Below, one piece after another: positions 24,427 through 31,556 of a stretch of 35,141 bases of DNA. The notes under the pieces are model-generated. The model saw only the letters and a program-made list of their open reading frames with translations. It ran no database searches and was not told where the DNA came from. The stretch is from Candidatus Eiseniibacteriota bacterium. GTDB taxonomy: Bacteria > Eisenbacteria > RBG-16-71-46. The stretch lies in NCBI GenBank assembly GCA_025360715.1, contig JANYBS010000148.1, forward strand, positions 1-35,141, given 5' to 3'. The position numbers were made by a program, and so were the translations under genes. The first letter of the stretch is position 1, and each line of letters opens with the position of its first letter.

Positions 24427-27400
24427 TTGCTGCCTCGTATCCGTTCCTCCCGGGGAGCCGCGCTCACGCCCGCTCTCGGTCTGTTGCTCGCCCTTGGCCT
24501 CGTCGCACCCGCGCACGCCGCGATCCCCGCGATCGCCTCGTTCAGTTCCGAGGCGAATCATGCGAATTCCAAGCGTGGCGTATCGGCCACCACCGCCGGC
24601 GATGTGAATGGTGACGGCTACAGCGATGTGATCGTTGCGGACGATGGCTCCAGCTCCGGCAATTCGGCGGTCTACGTGTATCTGGGCGGCCCGAGCGGCA
24701 ATCTCTTCGACCCTTCGCGTATCACGTTCCAGGTCACCAACCTCACGAACCTGCCCCAGGTCTGCGGGATCGGCGATGCGAATGGCGATGGCTACGATGA
24801 CGTGGCGGTCGCCTTTTCGAATTCCGTGCGCATCTACTACGGCAGCGCGAGCGGTATCGACGCGGTGAACTTCACCTCGAAGACCTTCAATGGCTACCTG
24901 CCTACGCTCTACTCGACGCAACTCGCGCCGGCGGGCGATGTGAATGGCGATGGCTACGCCGACCTGCTCGTGGGCTTCCCGGAGTCGGGCTGCGCCGGTC
25001 AGAGCTCGGGTTCGTTCTCGGTCTTCTATGGGTCCGCCAGCGGCATCAACCTCAACGCCGGCTCCTCGTTCTGCGGCATCTCGGCGTTCGGCTATATGGG
25101 CGGCTCCGTGGGCACCGCGGGCGACGTGAACGCCGACGGCTACGCCGACATCGTGGTGGGCGCCTACGGCGAAGCGCTCGCGGGCCACGCCTATATCTAT
25201 TACGGCTCGGCCGCCGGCATCACCGGCGCTGGCCGCGTCACGCTCACGGGCGACGAGAACGGCTGTGCGTTCGGCGGTTCGGTCGCGACCGCGGGCGATG
25301 TGAATGGTGACGGCTTCGCCGATATCATCATCGGCGCGCCGTCGCATGATTACACCCCCGCGTCCCTCACGGATTGCGGTGCCGCGTACGTCTATCTGGG
25401 CAGCGCCTCGGGCATCTCGACCAGCGCTTCGTGGTTCGAGGTGGGTCCGCACTCCGGCGACCGATTCGGCTCCTCGGTCGCGACGGCGGGCGACGTCGAT
25501 GGTGACGGTTTCGCCGACATCATCGTCGGCGCGCCGCTCTACACGCAGGGCCAGTCGGGCGAGGGGCTCTTCTCGATCTTCCCCGGTTCGGCGGCGGGGG
25601 TGGTGGCTTCGAGCTCGTTCATCGAATCCAACCTGGCCGGCGCGCACCTGGGCCAGGTCGTGGGCACTGCCGGCGACGTGAATGGAGACGGCTTCAGTGA
25701 CGTGATCGTCACCGCGCCCGCGTACAGCAACCCGGAGTTCAGCGAAGGTCTGGTGTCGGTGTACCTGGGCTCCGCCGACCTGCCGGACACCAACAACCCC
25801 TACTACCTGACTTACGGCACGGTCAGCTCGCAGCTCTACGGCAACGCGATCTCGGCGGGAGGCGACTTCAACGCCGACGGCTGGCCCGACATGGTCGTGG
25901 GTTCGCCGGGCTTCACGAACGCCTCGGGCAACACCGGCATGGTCTCGTTGCTCCTGGGCGGGCCCTTCGGACCCTCCACCACAGCGGCGGCGACGTATCA
26001 GCCGAGCGGCGTCGCGGCGACGGGGGCGGCGGTGAGTCTGCAGGGCGATATCGACGGCGACGGCATCAGTGACGTGGTGGTCGGGCTGCCGTCCTTCGTG
26101 AGCACCGGCGGCGTCGTGTTGATCTTCTATGGCAATGGTGGCGCGAAGTTCCTGGGCACCACGGGGCGCGCTCCGGCGCTGCTCACGCCGCCGTTTCCCG
26201 GACGTTTCGGCGCCGCGCTGGCCGTGGGCGACGTGAACGGCGATGGCTATGCCGACCTCATCGTGGGTGCGCCGGACGCGGGCGCGAGCGGCAAGGTCTT
26301 CATCTACCTCTCGAGCGGCCCCAGCGGCATTCCCAGCGGCACCGTGCCGACCAAGCAGATCACGGGCAGCCTCACCGCCTCGCATTTCGGCAGCGCGATC
26401 ACCATCGCCGGCGACGTCAACCGCGATGGCTATCTGGATGTGGTCGTCGGTGCACCGGACTACGTGGGCAAGACCGCATCGCCGCTCGGCCGCTGGAGCC
26501 TCTACCGCGGCTCGAGCGCCGGGCTCGATACCACGTCGAGCATGAATGGGATCGGCTCGCTCACGAACCTGCACATGGGTGCGGCGGTCGCGGGCATCGG
26601 TGACTACAACGGCGATGGCTACTCCGACTTCGCTGCCGGCGCCCCGACCAACAACCTGCTCACCGTCTACAATGGCGGCCCGTCGTTCCCGCTCACCAGC
26701 ACCATCATCCCCGCACCGGGTTCGGGCGGCGGTTTCGGCAGCGCGATCGTGGCGGCTGGCGATGTGAATGGTGACGGGCTTTCCGACTTCCTTGTCGGAG
26801 CCCCAGGCGCCACGCAGTCCTTTGGCGCCGAAGGTGTGGCGTATCTGTACTCCGGTGCGAATATCGCCACCCCGGTCTGGCAGAAGGCCGGCGGCCAGAC
26901 GGGCGCCGCGATGGGGGCCGCGCTCGCGGCCGCGGACTTCAATGGCGATGGCTTCTCGGACCTGGTACTCGGTGCGCCGTACTTCGACTTGCCGGGTCTG
27001 GGCCTGACGGATCCGGGCCAGGTGCAGGCGTTCCTCGGCAACGGCATCGGTACCTTCCGCGACGTCGGCCAGCGCAACGGCGCGAACAACAATGCCGTCG
27101 CGGCCTATGGCACGAGCGGCAGCAACACGAACTTCTGGCTCGGTGGGCTTGGCCGCTCGGCTGCGGGCCGCACCAAGGTGCGTCTGGAGTGGCGCGCCGA
27201 GCGCACGGCGTTCTCGCCGCTCGCGCTCACGGGCAACACCGGCTATACGGACACCGGCGCGGGTGGTCTCTTCTACGGCAGCTCGGTGAGCCTGTTCGCG
27301 AACGTGACGCCGCTCGATCCCGGTGTGCCGTACGCGTGGAGCGCGCGCTATGCGACGAAGTCGCTGTTCTTCCCGCGCACGCCGTGGATGTCGCCCAACG

Positions 27401-27750
27401 CCGGCGGTACGCATGTGTACGACATCCGCACCACGGGTAGCTCGCTCGCGGTCGATCCGCTGGCCCCCGTGACGCTGCTGGCGATGAGCGCGCCGCAGCC
27501 GAATCCCGCTCGCGGCAACATGACCATCGCCTGCGCGCTCCCGCGCTCTGGTGACGTGGAAGTCGTGGTGCTCGACCTGCAGGGCCGTCATGTGCGGACA
27601 CTGGTCAGCGGCCTGCGTACCGCAGGCCGTTTCGAAGCACGCTGGGATGGCCGCGATGAGCAGGGTGGCGTCACGTCGCCCGGCGTGTACTTCGTGCGCC
27701 TGCGCACGGGCGGCGAGCAGGTGGCCCAGCGCGTGGTGCGGCTGAACTGA
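24427..27750 (+). CDS. Giant secreted FG-GAP (integrin alpha-like) repeat protein with FlgD-like C-terminal domain
   Basis: 1107 residues from TTG 24427, with GGAGG upstream and a signal peptide (LTPALGLLLALGLVAPAHA|AIP). From about residue 57 to 855 there are 14 FG-GAP-type repeats carrying a calcium loop D-x-[ND]-x-DG-x-x-D (GDVNGDGYSDVIVA, GDVNADGYADIVVGA, GDVNRDGYLDVVVGA, ADFNGDGFSDLVLGA and others), usually with a preceding FG-like or MG segment. Fourteen blades equal two seven-bladed beta-propellers. About 880-1010 is a beta-sandwich-like domain (TKVRLEWRAERTAFSPLALTGN). The last ~90 residues are the FlgD-like sorting domain (QPNPARGNM, LQGRHVRTLVSGL, WDGRDEQG, SPGVYFVRL). Likely a calcium-stabilised surface adhesin or binding protein; ligand unknown. 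It separates ybeY from the recO-glyQ-glyS block. Confidence 0.88.
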   Translation: MLPRIRSSRGAALTPALGLLLALGLVAPAHAAIPAIASFSSEANHANSKRGVSATTAGDVNGDGYSDVIVADDGSSSGNSAVYVYLGGPSGNLFDPSRITFQVTNLTNLPQVCGIGDANGDGYDDVAVAFSNSVRIYYGSASGIDAVNFTSKTFNGYLPTLYSTQLAPAGDVNGDGYADLLVGFPESGCAGQSSGSFSVFYGSASGINLNAGSSFCGISAFGYMGGSVGTAGDVNADGYADIVVGAYGEALAGHAYIYYGSAAGITGAGRVTLTGDENGCAFGGSVATAGDVNGDGFADIIIGAPSHDYTPASLTDCGAAYVYLGSASGISTSASWFEVGPHSGDRFGSSVATAGDVDGDGFADIIVGAPLYTQGQSGEGLFSIFPGSAAGVVASSSFIESNLAGAHLGQVVGTAGDVNGDGFSDVIVTAPAYSNPEFSEGLVSVYLGSADLPDTNNPYYLTYGTVSSQLYGNAISAGGDFNADGWPDMVVGSPGFTNASGNTGMVSLLLGGPFGPSTTAAATYQPSGVAATGAAVSLQGDIDGDGISDVVVGLPSFVSTGGVVLIFYGNGGAKFLGTTGRAPALLTPPFPGRFGAALAVGDVNGDGYADLIVGAPDAGASGKVFIYLSSGPSGIPSGTVPTKQITGSLTASHFGSAITIAGDVNRDGYLDVVVGAPDYVGKTASPLGRWSLYRGSSAGLDTTSSMNGIGSLTNLHMGAAVAGIGDYNGDGYSDFAAGAPTNNLLTVYNGGPSFPLTSTIIPAPGSGGGFGSAIVAAGDVNGDGLSDFLVGAPGATQSFGAEGVAYLYSGANIATPVWQKAGGQTGAAMGAALAAADFNGDGFSDLVLGAPYFDLPGLGLTDPGQVQAFLGNGIGTFRDVGQRNGANNNAVAAYGTSGSNTNFWLGGLGRSAAGRTKVRLEWRAERTAFSPLALTGNTGYTDTGAGGLFYGSSVSLFANVTPLDPGVPYAWSARYATKSLFFPRTPWMSPNAGGTHVYDIRTTGSSLAVDPLAPVTLLAMSAPQPNPARGNMTIACALPRSGDVEVVVLDLQGRHVRTLVSGLRTAGRFEARWDGRDEQGGVTSPGVYFVRLRTGGEQVAQRVVRLN

Positions 27751-27781
27751 TTCCAGCGCTCACGAGCGCGATCCAACGATT

Positions 27782-27819
27782 CGAAGGGCCACTGCTCGCG
27801 GTGGCCCTTCGGCTTTCTT
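27782..27819 (+). terminator. Rho-independent terminator after the FG-GAP gene
   Basis: A perfect 11-bp stem (CGAAGGGCCAC 27782-27792 with GTGGCCCTTCG 27801-27811) and an 8-nt loop, followed by GCTTTCTT. It lies 31 nt past the stop codon and between convergent genes. On the minus strand the A-rich side before the stem is short, so it serves mainly the plus strand. Confidence 0.85.
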
Positions 27820-27834
27820 CAACGCACTGCGCGG

Positions 27835-28668
27835 CTACCGCGCCGCGCGCTTGATTCGCGCGGGCATGCGCACCTCGCCGGGGTCCGAGGCCGGCTCCGG
27901 GCGCATGAGGTCTGTGCCGACGAGCATGCGCGCGGCGGTCGTGCGGTTCTCCACGCCGAGTTTGATCAGGATGTTCTCGACGTGCTTCTCGACCGTGCGC
28001 GGCTTCATCTCGAGGATCCTCGCGATCTCGGGATTCGTGCGGCCGCGCGCCAGCCACTGTCCGATCTGGCCCTCGCGTTGAGTCAGCCCCAGCGAAGGCA
28101 GCGGCCTCTCCTCGCCATGCCTGCGCGCGCTGCGCTCTTCGGCGGCCACCAGCGCTTGGATGAAGTGCGGACCGAGCATGCGGAACAGTTTCCGGTCGCG
28201 CTCGGTGTAGTCACGAGCATCCAGGCTGCGGCACAGGTTGAGCGTGCCCGCGCGGTTGCCGCGAAAGAATGCCGTCGACAGCATCCGACCGATGCCCACA
28301 TGGCGGTAGACATCTTTGTATAGTTTCGATGCGCGGATCTGCCGCGGCGTCCAGAAATCCGACAATCGTAGTGGTCCCGCGGCCCCGACTTTCATCGTGC
28401 GCGCGGAGAATGGCATCTCGGGCAGCAGTTCGAAGACGCGCTTCAGCAGTCGTGGCGTGAAGCGCCTGGGGCGTTGCCACAGCACGGTGCTGGGAAGAGG
28501 GTCCTTGCCTCCCAACACGCTGCTCTCGCTCCAGAACCAGAACTCGCTCGGGATCGCAGCCATGAGGATCGCGGGTATGGCGGCTTCGAGTTCTTCCAGA
28601 TCGCGAGGCTCGTGAAGCGCGAGCAACGCGAGTTGCAGCGCATGAAGATCCTGTTCGGTCAGGCTCAA
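27835..28668 (-). CDS. LuxR-type transcriptional regulator (orphan)
   Basis: 277 residues from TTG 28668 (GGGGGG about 9 nt upstream); the next in-frame Met is over 30 residues inside, so TTG is preferred. Residues 195-247 are a LuxR/GerE helix-turn-helix (LTQREGQIGQWLARGRTNPEIA, KPRTVEKHVENILIKLGV), which binds DNA as a dimer. The N-terminal ~190 residues have no receiver-type DD/D/K pattern and look like a PAS/GAF-type sensor (FWFWSESSVLGG, FWTPRQIRASKLYKDVYRHVGI, AFFRGNRAGTLNLCRSLDARDYTERD). The last ~25 residues are a basic tail. No kinase lies nearby. A 6-bp-arm inverted repeat lies 41 bp upstream of its start and could be its operator. It is convergent with the FG-GAP gene and divergent from recO. 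Confidence 0.85.
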   Translation of the reverse strand: MSLTEQDLHALQLALLALHEPRDLEELEAAIPAILMAAIPSEFWFWSESSVLGGKDPLPSTVLWQRPRRFTPRLLKRVFELLPEMPFSARTMKVGAAGPLRLSDFWTPRQIRASKLYKDVYRHVGIGRMLSTAFFRGNRAGTLNLCRSLDARDYTERDRKLFRMLGPHFIQALVAAEERSARRHGEERPLPSLGLTQREGQIGQWLARGRTNPEIARILEMKPRTVEKHVENILIKLGVENRTTAARMLVGTDLMRPEPASDPGEVRMPARIKRAAR

Positions 28669-28709
28669 GCCTACTGCCCCCCGGTCGCCGGTGTTCGTGA
28701 GAAATCGAT

Positions 28710-28727
28710 ATACGTAGTTTCACGTAT
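28710..28727. promoter_or_regulatory. Inverted repeat, candidate LuxR-regulator operator
   Basis: ATACGT and ACGTAT arms separated by AGTTTC. The symmetry and 18-bp length suit a dimeric helix-turn-helix protein. It lies 41 bp upstream of the LuxR-type gene's start, in a less GC-rich patch that could also contain its promoter. Confidence 0.4.
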
Positions 28728-28869
28728 TCCCATGGGTGCGTGGACCCACGAGACTATTCGCAGTGCCATGGCATGGGTCGCCGCGTCTGGACCGCGGTAT
28801 GCCTGCTGACATGAAAAGGACCGGAGGTGCCCGGGGGGGCGCAGCCGATCTGCACGGCCGCGGACGATA

Positions 28870-28899
28870 TCACGCGATGCGAAATTTCGCATCGCGTGA
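28870..28899. repeat. Perfect 30-bp palindrome
   Basis: The left half TCACGCGATGCGAAA (28870-28884) is exactly the reverse complement of the right half TTTCGCATCGCGTGA (28885-28899), with no spacer. It directly abuts the long inverted repeat that begins at 28900. Confidence 0.97.
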
Positions 28900-28987
28900 C
28901 GCCGCGGGATCACGGACGATTCACCGACACGGCGCCTCTTCGGGGGAAAGGGCGTCGGGAAGGCCGGACGTCCGTGATCCCGCGGCG
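28900..28987. repeat. 88-nt hairpin with perfect 19-bp outer stem and UUCG-capped inner stem
   Basis: The arm 28900-28918 (CGCCGCGGGATCACGGACG) is the exact reverse complement of 28969-28987. Inside it CCGAC (28924-28928) pairs with GTCGG (28954-28958), and further in CCTC (28935-28938) and GGGG (28943-28946) enclose a TTCG loop. A UUCG tetraloop inside nested stems suggests a folded transcript rather than only a DNA site. No gene overlaps it; it ends 81 nt before the recO start. Confidence 0.9.
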
Positions 28988-29009
28988 AAGTCTGCTGGGG
29001 GGGCAGTGG

Positions 29010-29015
29010 TAGACT
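29010..29015 (+). promoter_or_regulatory. -10-like hexamer TAGACT upstream of recO
   Basis: TAGACT in the same GTAGACTGCGG type of context as before glyQ (CTAGACTCCGC). It would give a leader of about 45 nt. The -35 position (about 28987) overlaps the end of the 19-bp hairpin arm and has no TTGACA-like sequence. Confidence 0.3.
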
Positions 29016-29068
29016 GCGGGCCAGTCCGCGCTGCGGTCCATACGGTTCCGCGCGACGGCCCGCACCCT

Positions 29069-29857
29069 ATGGCCATCGTCACCACCGAAGGCATCGTCCT
29101 CAAGATCCACGCGCTCGGCGACACCAGCCGCATCGTGACGGCTTACACGCGCGATTTCGGCATGACCAAGTTCGTCGCCAAGGGCGCGCGCAAGTCGCCC
29201 TCGCGCTTCGGATTCGCACTCGAGCCGCTGTCGCGCTCGCGCTTCACGTTCTATCTCAAGCCCGATCGCGACCTGCATCTGCTTTCGGCCGCAGAGGTGA
29301 TCGATCCTTTGGGCAGCCGGCTCGGCGATCTCTCGCGGCTCGCGCATGCGCAGGCGGCACTCGAGCTGGTCGACCGCCTGGTGTGGGGCGAGGAGCCGCA
29401 CGGCGAATTGTACGACCTCCTGCGCAACGCGCTTGCCGGCTGTGCCATCGCCCCGGTCGCCTCACTTCCCGCGATCACGCTGGCGTTCCAATTGCAGCTG
29501 GCGGGCGAGCTGGGCTATCGCCCGCGGCTCGACGCGTGCGCGGTCGATGGCCGCCCGGTCTCGCAGCGGCGATTGTTCTCGCCCGGGCGCGGTGGACTGG
29601 TGTGCGACGGCTGCGCGAACCGCGAGGGCGGCGTGATCGTGCTGTCGGCCGAAGCGCTGGCATCGTTCGCGTTGCTGCTGGACCGGCCCGTGGGCGACGC
29701 CGGCGAATACATCGAGATCCAGAGCAGCGGCGAACTGCTGCGCGTGGTCGAGGACTTCCTGCGCACGCACTTTCAACGCTTTCGCGGGCTGCGGTCGTTG
29801 GAAGTGCTCAAATCGCTCGAGACCCCCACCGAACCGCAAGGACCACTGCGCCCATGA
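29069..29857 (+). CDS. recO: DNA repair protein RecO
   Basis: 262 residues from ATG 29069. It has the N-terminal OB fold (VTTEGIVLKIHALGDTSRIVTAYTRDFGMTKFVAKGARKS) and helical C-terminal domain (LAHAQAALELVDRLV, ITLAFQLQLAGELGYRPRLDAC). The zinc-finger region reads CAVDG ... FSPGRGGLVCDGC, so one of the usual four Cys is Asp (Cys-x-x-Asp plus Cys-x-x-Cys). RecO works with RecF and RecR to load RecA at single-strand gaps. The frame runs open upstream from 28736, but that part spans the palindromes and lacks family sequence. The stop overlaps the next gene's start (ATGA). Gene order recO-glyQ-glyS is common in other bacteria. Confidence 0.92.
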   Translation: MAIVTTEGIVLKIHALGDTSRIVTAYTRDFGMTKFVAKGARKSPSRFGFALEPLSRSRFTFYLKPDRDLHLLSAAEVIDPLGSRLGDLSRLAHAQAALELVDRLVWGEEPHGELYDLLRNALAGCAIAPVASLPAITLAFQLQLAGELGYRPRLDACAVDGRPVSQRRLFSPGRGGLVCDGCANREGGVIVLSAEALASFALLLDRPVGDAGEYIEIQSSGELLRVVEDFLRTHFQRFRGLRSLEVLKSLETPTEPQGPLRP

Positions 29858-30447
29858 GCCACGAACCGCTTCTGCTCGAGCCCGCCACCACCGCGCTTGT
29901 ATTGATCGACCTTCAGCAGGGCATCGTCGCGCGTGCCGCCGCGCCGTACGCTGCCGCAGACGTCGTGACGCGCTGCGTGCAGTTGGCGCGCGCCGCGCGC
30001 TCGCTCGCCATGCCGGTGGTGCTCGTGCGCGTGGGTTGGCTGGCCGATCAGCGCGACCGGCTCACGCCGCCCGCCGATGCGGCTGTGCCCAATGCGCCCG
30101 TGCCCGCGGGCTGGATGGATCTGCTGCCCGAGGTCGGCCCCGAGAGCGGTGACATCGTGATCACCAAGCGCCAGTGGGGCGCGTTCTACGGCACCGAGCT
30201 CGATCTGCAACTGCGCCGCCGCGGTACGCGCACGATCATCCTCGCAGGCATCGCCACCAATTTCGGCGTCGAGTCCACCGCGCGCGATGCGTGGGAGCGC
30301 AATTACGCGCTGGTGTTCGCCGAAGACGCCATGACGAGCGTGGACGCCGAACTGCACCGCTTCGCCGTGACGGGCATCTTCCCGCGCTTGGGGTCCGTGC
30401 GCAGCACGGCCCAGATACTCGCCGCGCTGGCGCCAGTGCAGGGCTGA
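29854..30447 (+). CDS. Isochorismatase-like hydrolase (YecD-type)
   Basis: 197 residues with the cysteine-hydrolase fold: [14 protein letters not shown] (catalytic Asp), [23 protein letters not shown] (catalytic Lys) and [34 protein letters not shown]. In the last motif the nucleophilic Cys of nicotinamidase-type members is Gly, as in the isochorismatase EntB and in E. coli YecD, so a hydrolysis mechanism without Cys is expected. Substrate unknown; no isochorismate or siderophore genes lie nearby. ATG 29854 overlaps the recO stop, so translation is coupled. It is inserted between recO and glyQ, which are adjacent in many genomes. Confidence 0.85.
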   Translation: MSHEPLLLEPATTALVLIDLQQGIVARAAAPYAAADVVTRCVQLARAARSLAMPVVLVRVGWLADQRDRLTPPADAAVPNAPVPAGWMDLLPEVGPESGDIVITKRQWGAFYGTELDLQLRRRGTRTIILAGIATNFGVESTARDAWERNYALVFAEDAMTSVDAELHRFAVTGIFPRLGSVRSTAQILAALAPVQG

Positions 30448-30467
30448 ATCGCGCACCCGGCGCCGGG

Positions 30468-30496
30468 TGCACAGCGCCGCGCCGATGGTCTAGACT
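30468..30496 (+). promoter_or_regulatory. Candidate promoter for glyQ-glyS
   Basis: TGCACA (30468-30473, four of six matches to TTGACA), a 17-nt spacer and TAGACT (30491-30496). It gives a leader of about 45 nt before ATG 30546. Confidence 0.45.
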
Positions 30497-30545
30497 CCGC
30501 CATTCCGATACGTCCTCAAGTGCCTTTCACCCCGAAGCCACCCCT

Positions 30546-31556
30546 ATGACCACCTTGAATCCCCGCGAATCCCTGCAGGCGATGATCCTGGGCCTGGAGC
30601 AGTTCTGGGCCGCGCGCGGCTGCGTGATCCAGCAGCCCTATCCGTCCGAAGTCGGCGCCGGCACATTCAATCCCGCGACGTTCCTGCGCTCGCTTGGTCC
30701 CGAGCCGTGGCGCGTGGCGTACGTGGAGCCGTCGCGTCGCCCCAAAGACGGCCGCTACGGCGAGAACCCGAACCGCTTCCAGCAGTTCTTCCAGTATCAG
30801 GTGCTGCTCAAGCCCGCGCCCGGCGATGTGGTGCAGCAGTACTTCGCGTCGCTCGAGGCGATCCAGATAGACCCGCGCGAGCATGACCTGCGCCTGATCG
30901 AGGATGACTGGGAGTCACCCACGCTCGGCGCTGCGGGGCTCGGCTGGCAGGTGCTCATGGACGGCACCGAGGTCTCGCAGTTCACGTATTTTCAACAATG
31001 CGGCGGCTTGGAACTGCCGGTCGTCTCGGCCGAACTCACGTACGGCTTGGACCGCATCGGCATGATGCTGCAAGCGAAGGCCCGCGTGCAGGATCTGGTG
31101 TGGGCGCCCGGCATCACGTGGGGCGACCTGTGGGTGCGCAACGAGGTGGAGTGGTCGCACTACAACTTCGAACACGCGCCGGTGCCCGAACTCTTCGAGA
31201 TGTTCAAGATCTGGGAGAACGAGGCGAACCGCCTGCTCGACTTGAAGCTGGTGAATCCCGGCTACGACGCGGTGATCAAGTGCTCGCACATGTTCAACCT
31301 GCTCGATGCGCGCGGCGCGATCTCGGTGAGCGAGCGCGTGGGCTACATCGGCCGCGTGCGCAAGATCGCGCGCAAGTCCGCGGTCGCCTATAGCAAGCTG
31401 CGCGAAGAGCTGGGCTATCCGCTCATCAAGGACGAAGCCGAGCGCGCGAGGTGGGTGAAGCCGGCGCCCGAGGCCGCGCCCGGCGTCGCGCCCGACGTCG
31501 CGCCCCACGCAGCCGCCGAACCGGCGGCGTCAGCGATGAAAGGCCCCGCCAAGTGA
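30546..31556 (+). CDS. glyQ: Glycine--tRNA ligase alpha subunit
   Basis: 336 residues. Class II catalytic-core motifs of the bacterial alpha2beta2 enzyme are present: [105 protein letters not shown] and [11 protein letters not shown]. It activates glycine and, with GlyS, charges tRNA-Gly. After the usual end (about residue 300, [13 protein letters not shown]) there is a ~32-residue Pro/Ala-rich tail. ATG 30546 has no clear ribosome site, but family alignment starts there. The stop overlaps glyS (GTGA). Confidence 0.95.
   Translation: MTTLNPRESLQAMILGLEQFWAARGCVIQQPYPSEVGAGTFNPATFLRSLGPEPWRVAYVEPSRRPKDGRYGENPNRFQQFFQYQVLLKPAPGDVVQQYFASLEAIQIDPREHDLRLIEDDWESPTLGAAGLGWQVLMDGTEVSQFTYFQQCGGLELPVVSAELTYGLDRIGMMLQAKARVQDLVWAPGITWGDLWVRNEVEWSHYNFEHAPVPELFEMFKIWENEANRLLDLKLVNPGYDAVIKCSHMFNLLDARGAISVSERVGYIGRVRKIARKSAVAYSKLREELGYPLIKDEAERARWVKPAPEAAPGVAPDVAPHAAAEPAASAMKGPAK

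Larger units (their letters stand above)
28669..29068. promoter_or_regulatory. 400-bp divergent intergenic region rich in palindromes
   Basis: No convincing gene. It contains, left to right: the ATACGT/ACGTAT repeat (28710-28727), CGTGG-AC-CCACG near 28739-28750, the 10-bp palindrome TGCCATGGCA (28764-28773), the 30-bp palindrome (28870-28899), the 88-nt hairpin (28900-28987) and a TAGACT -10-like box (29010-29015) upstream of recO. An 8-bp direct repeat CGGACGAT occurs at 28861-28868 and 28913-28920. Confidence 0.6.

Noticed and set aside
24421-27591. 1056-codon open frame antisense to the FG-GAP gene
   Set aside because: High-GC antisense shadow: Arg/His/Ala-rich translation without any domain, opposite a clearly coding repeat protein.
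28870-28899. Chromosome dimer resolution (dif) site
   Set aside because: A dif site has two 11-bp arms with a 6-bp central region and only partial symmetry; this site is a gapless perfect palindrome.
28736-29068. N-terminal extension of RecO
   Set aside because: The open frame upstream of ATG 29069 runs through the palindromes and encodes no RecO-like sequence.
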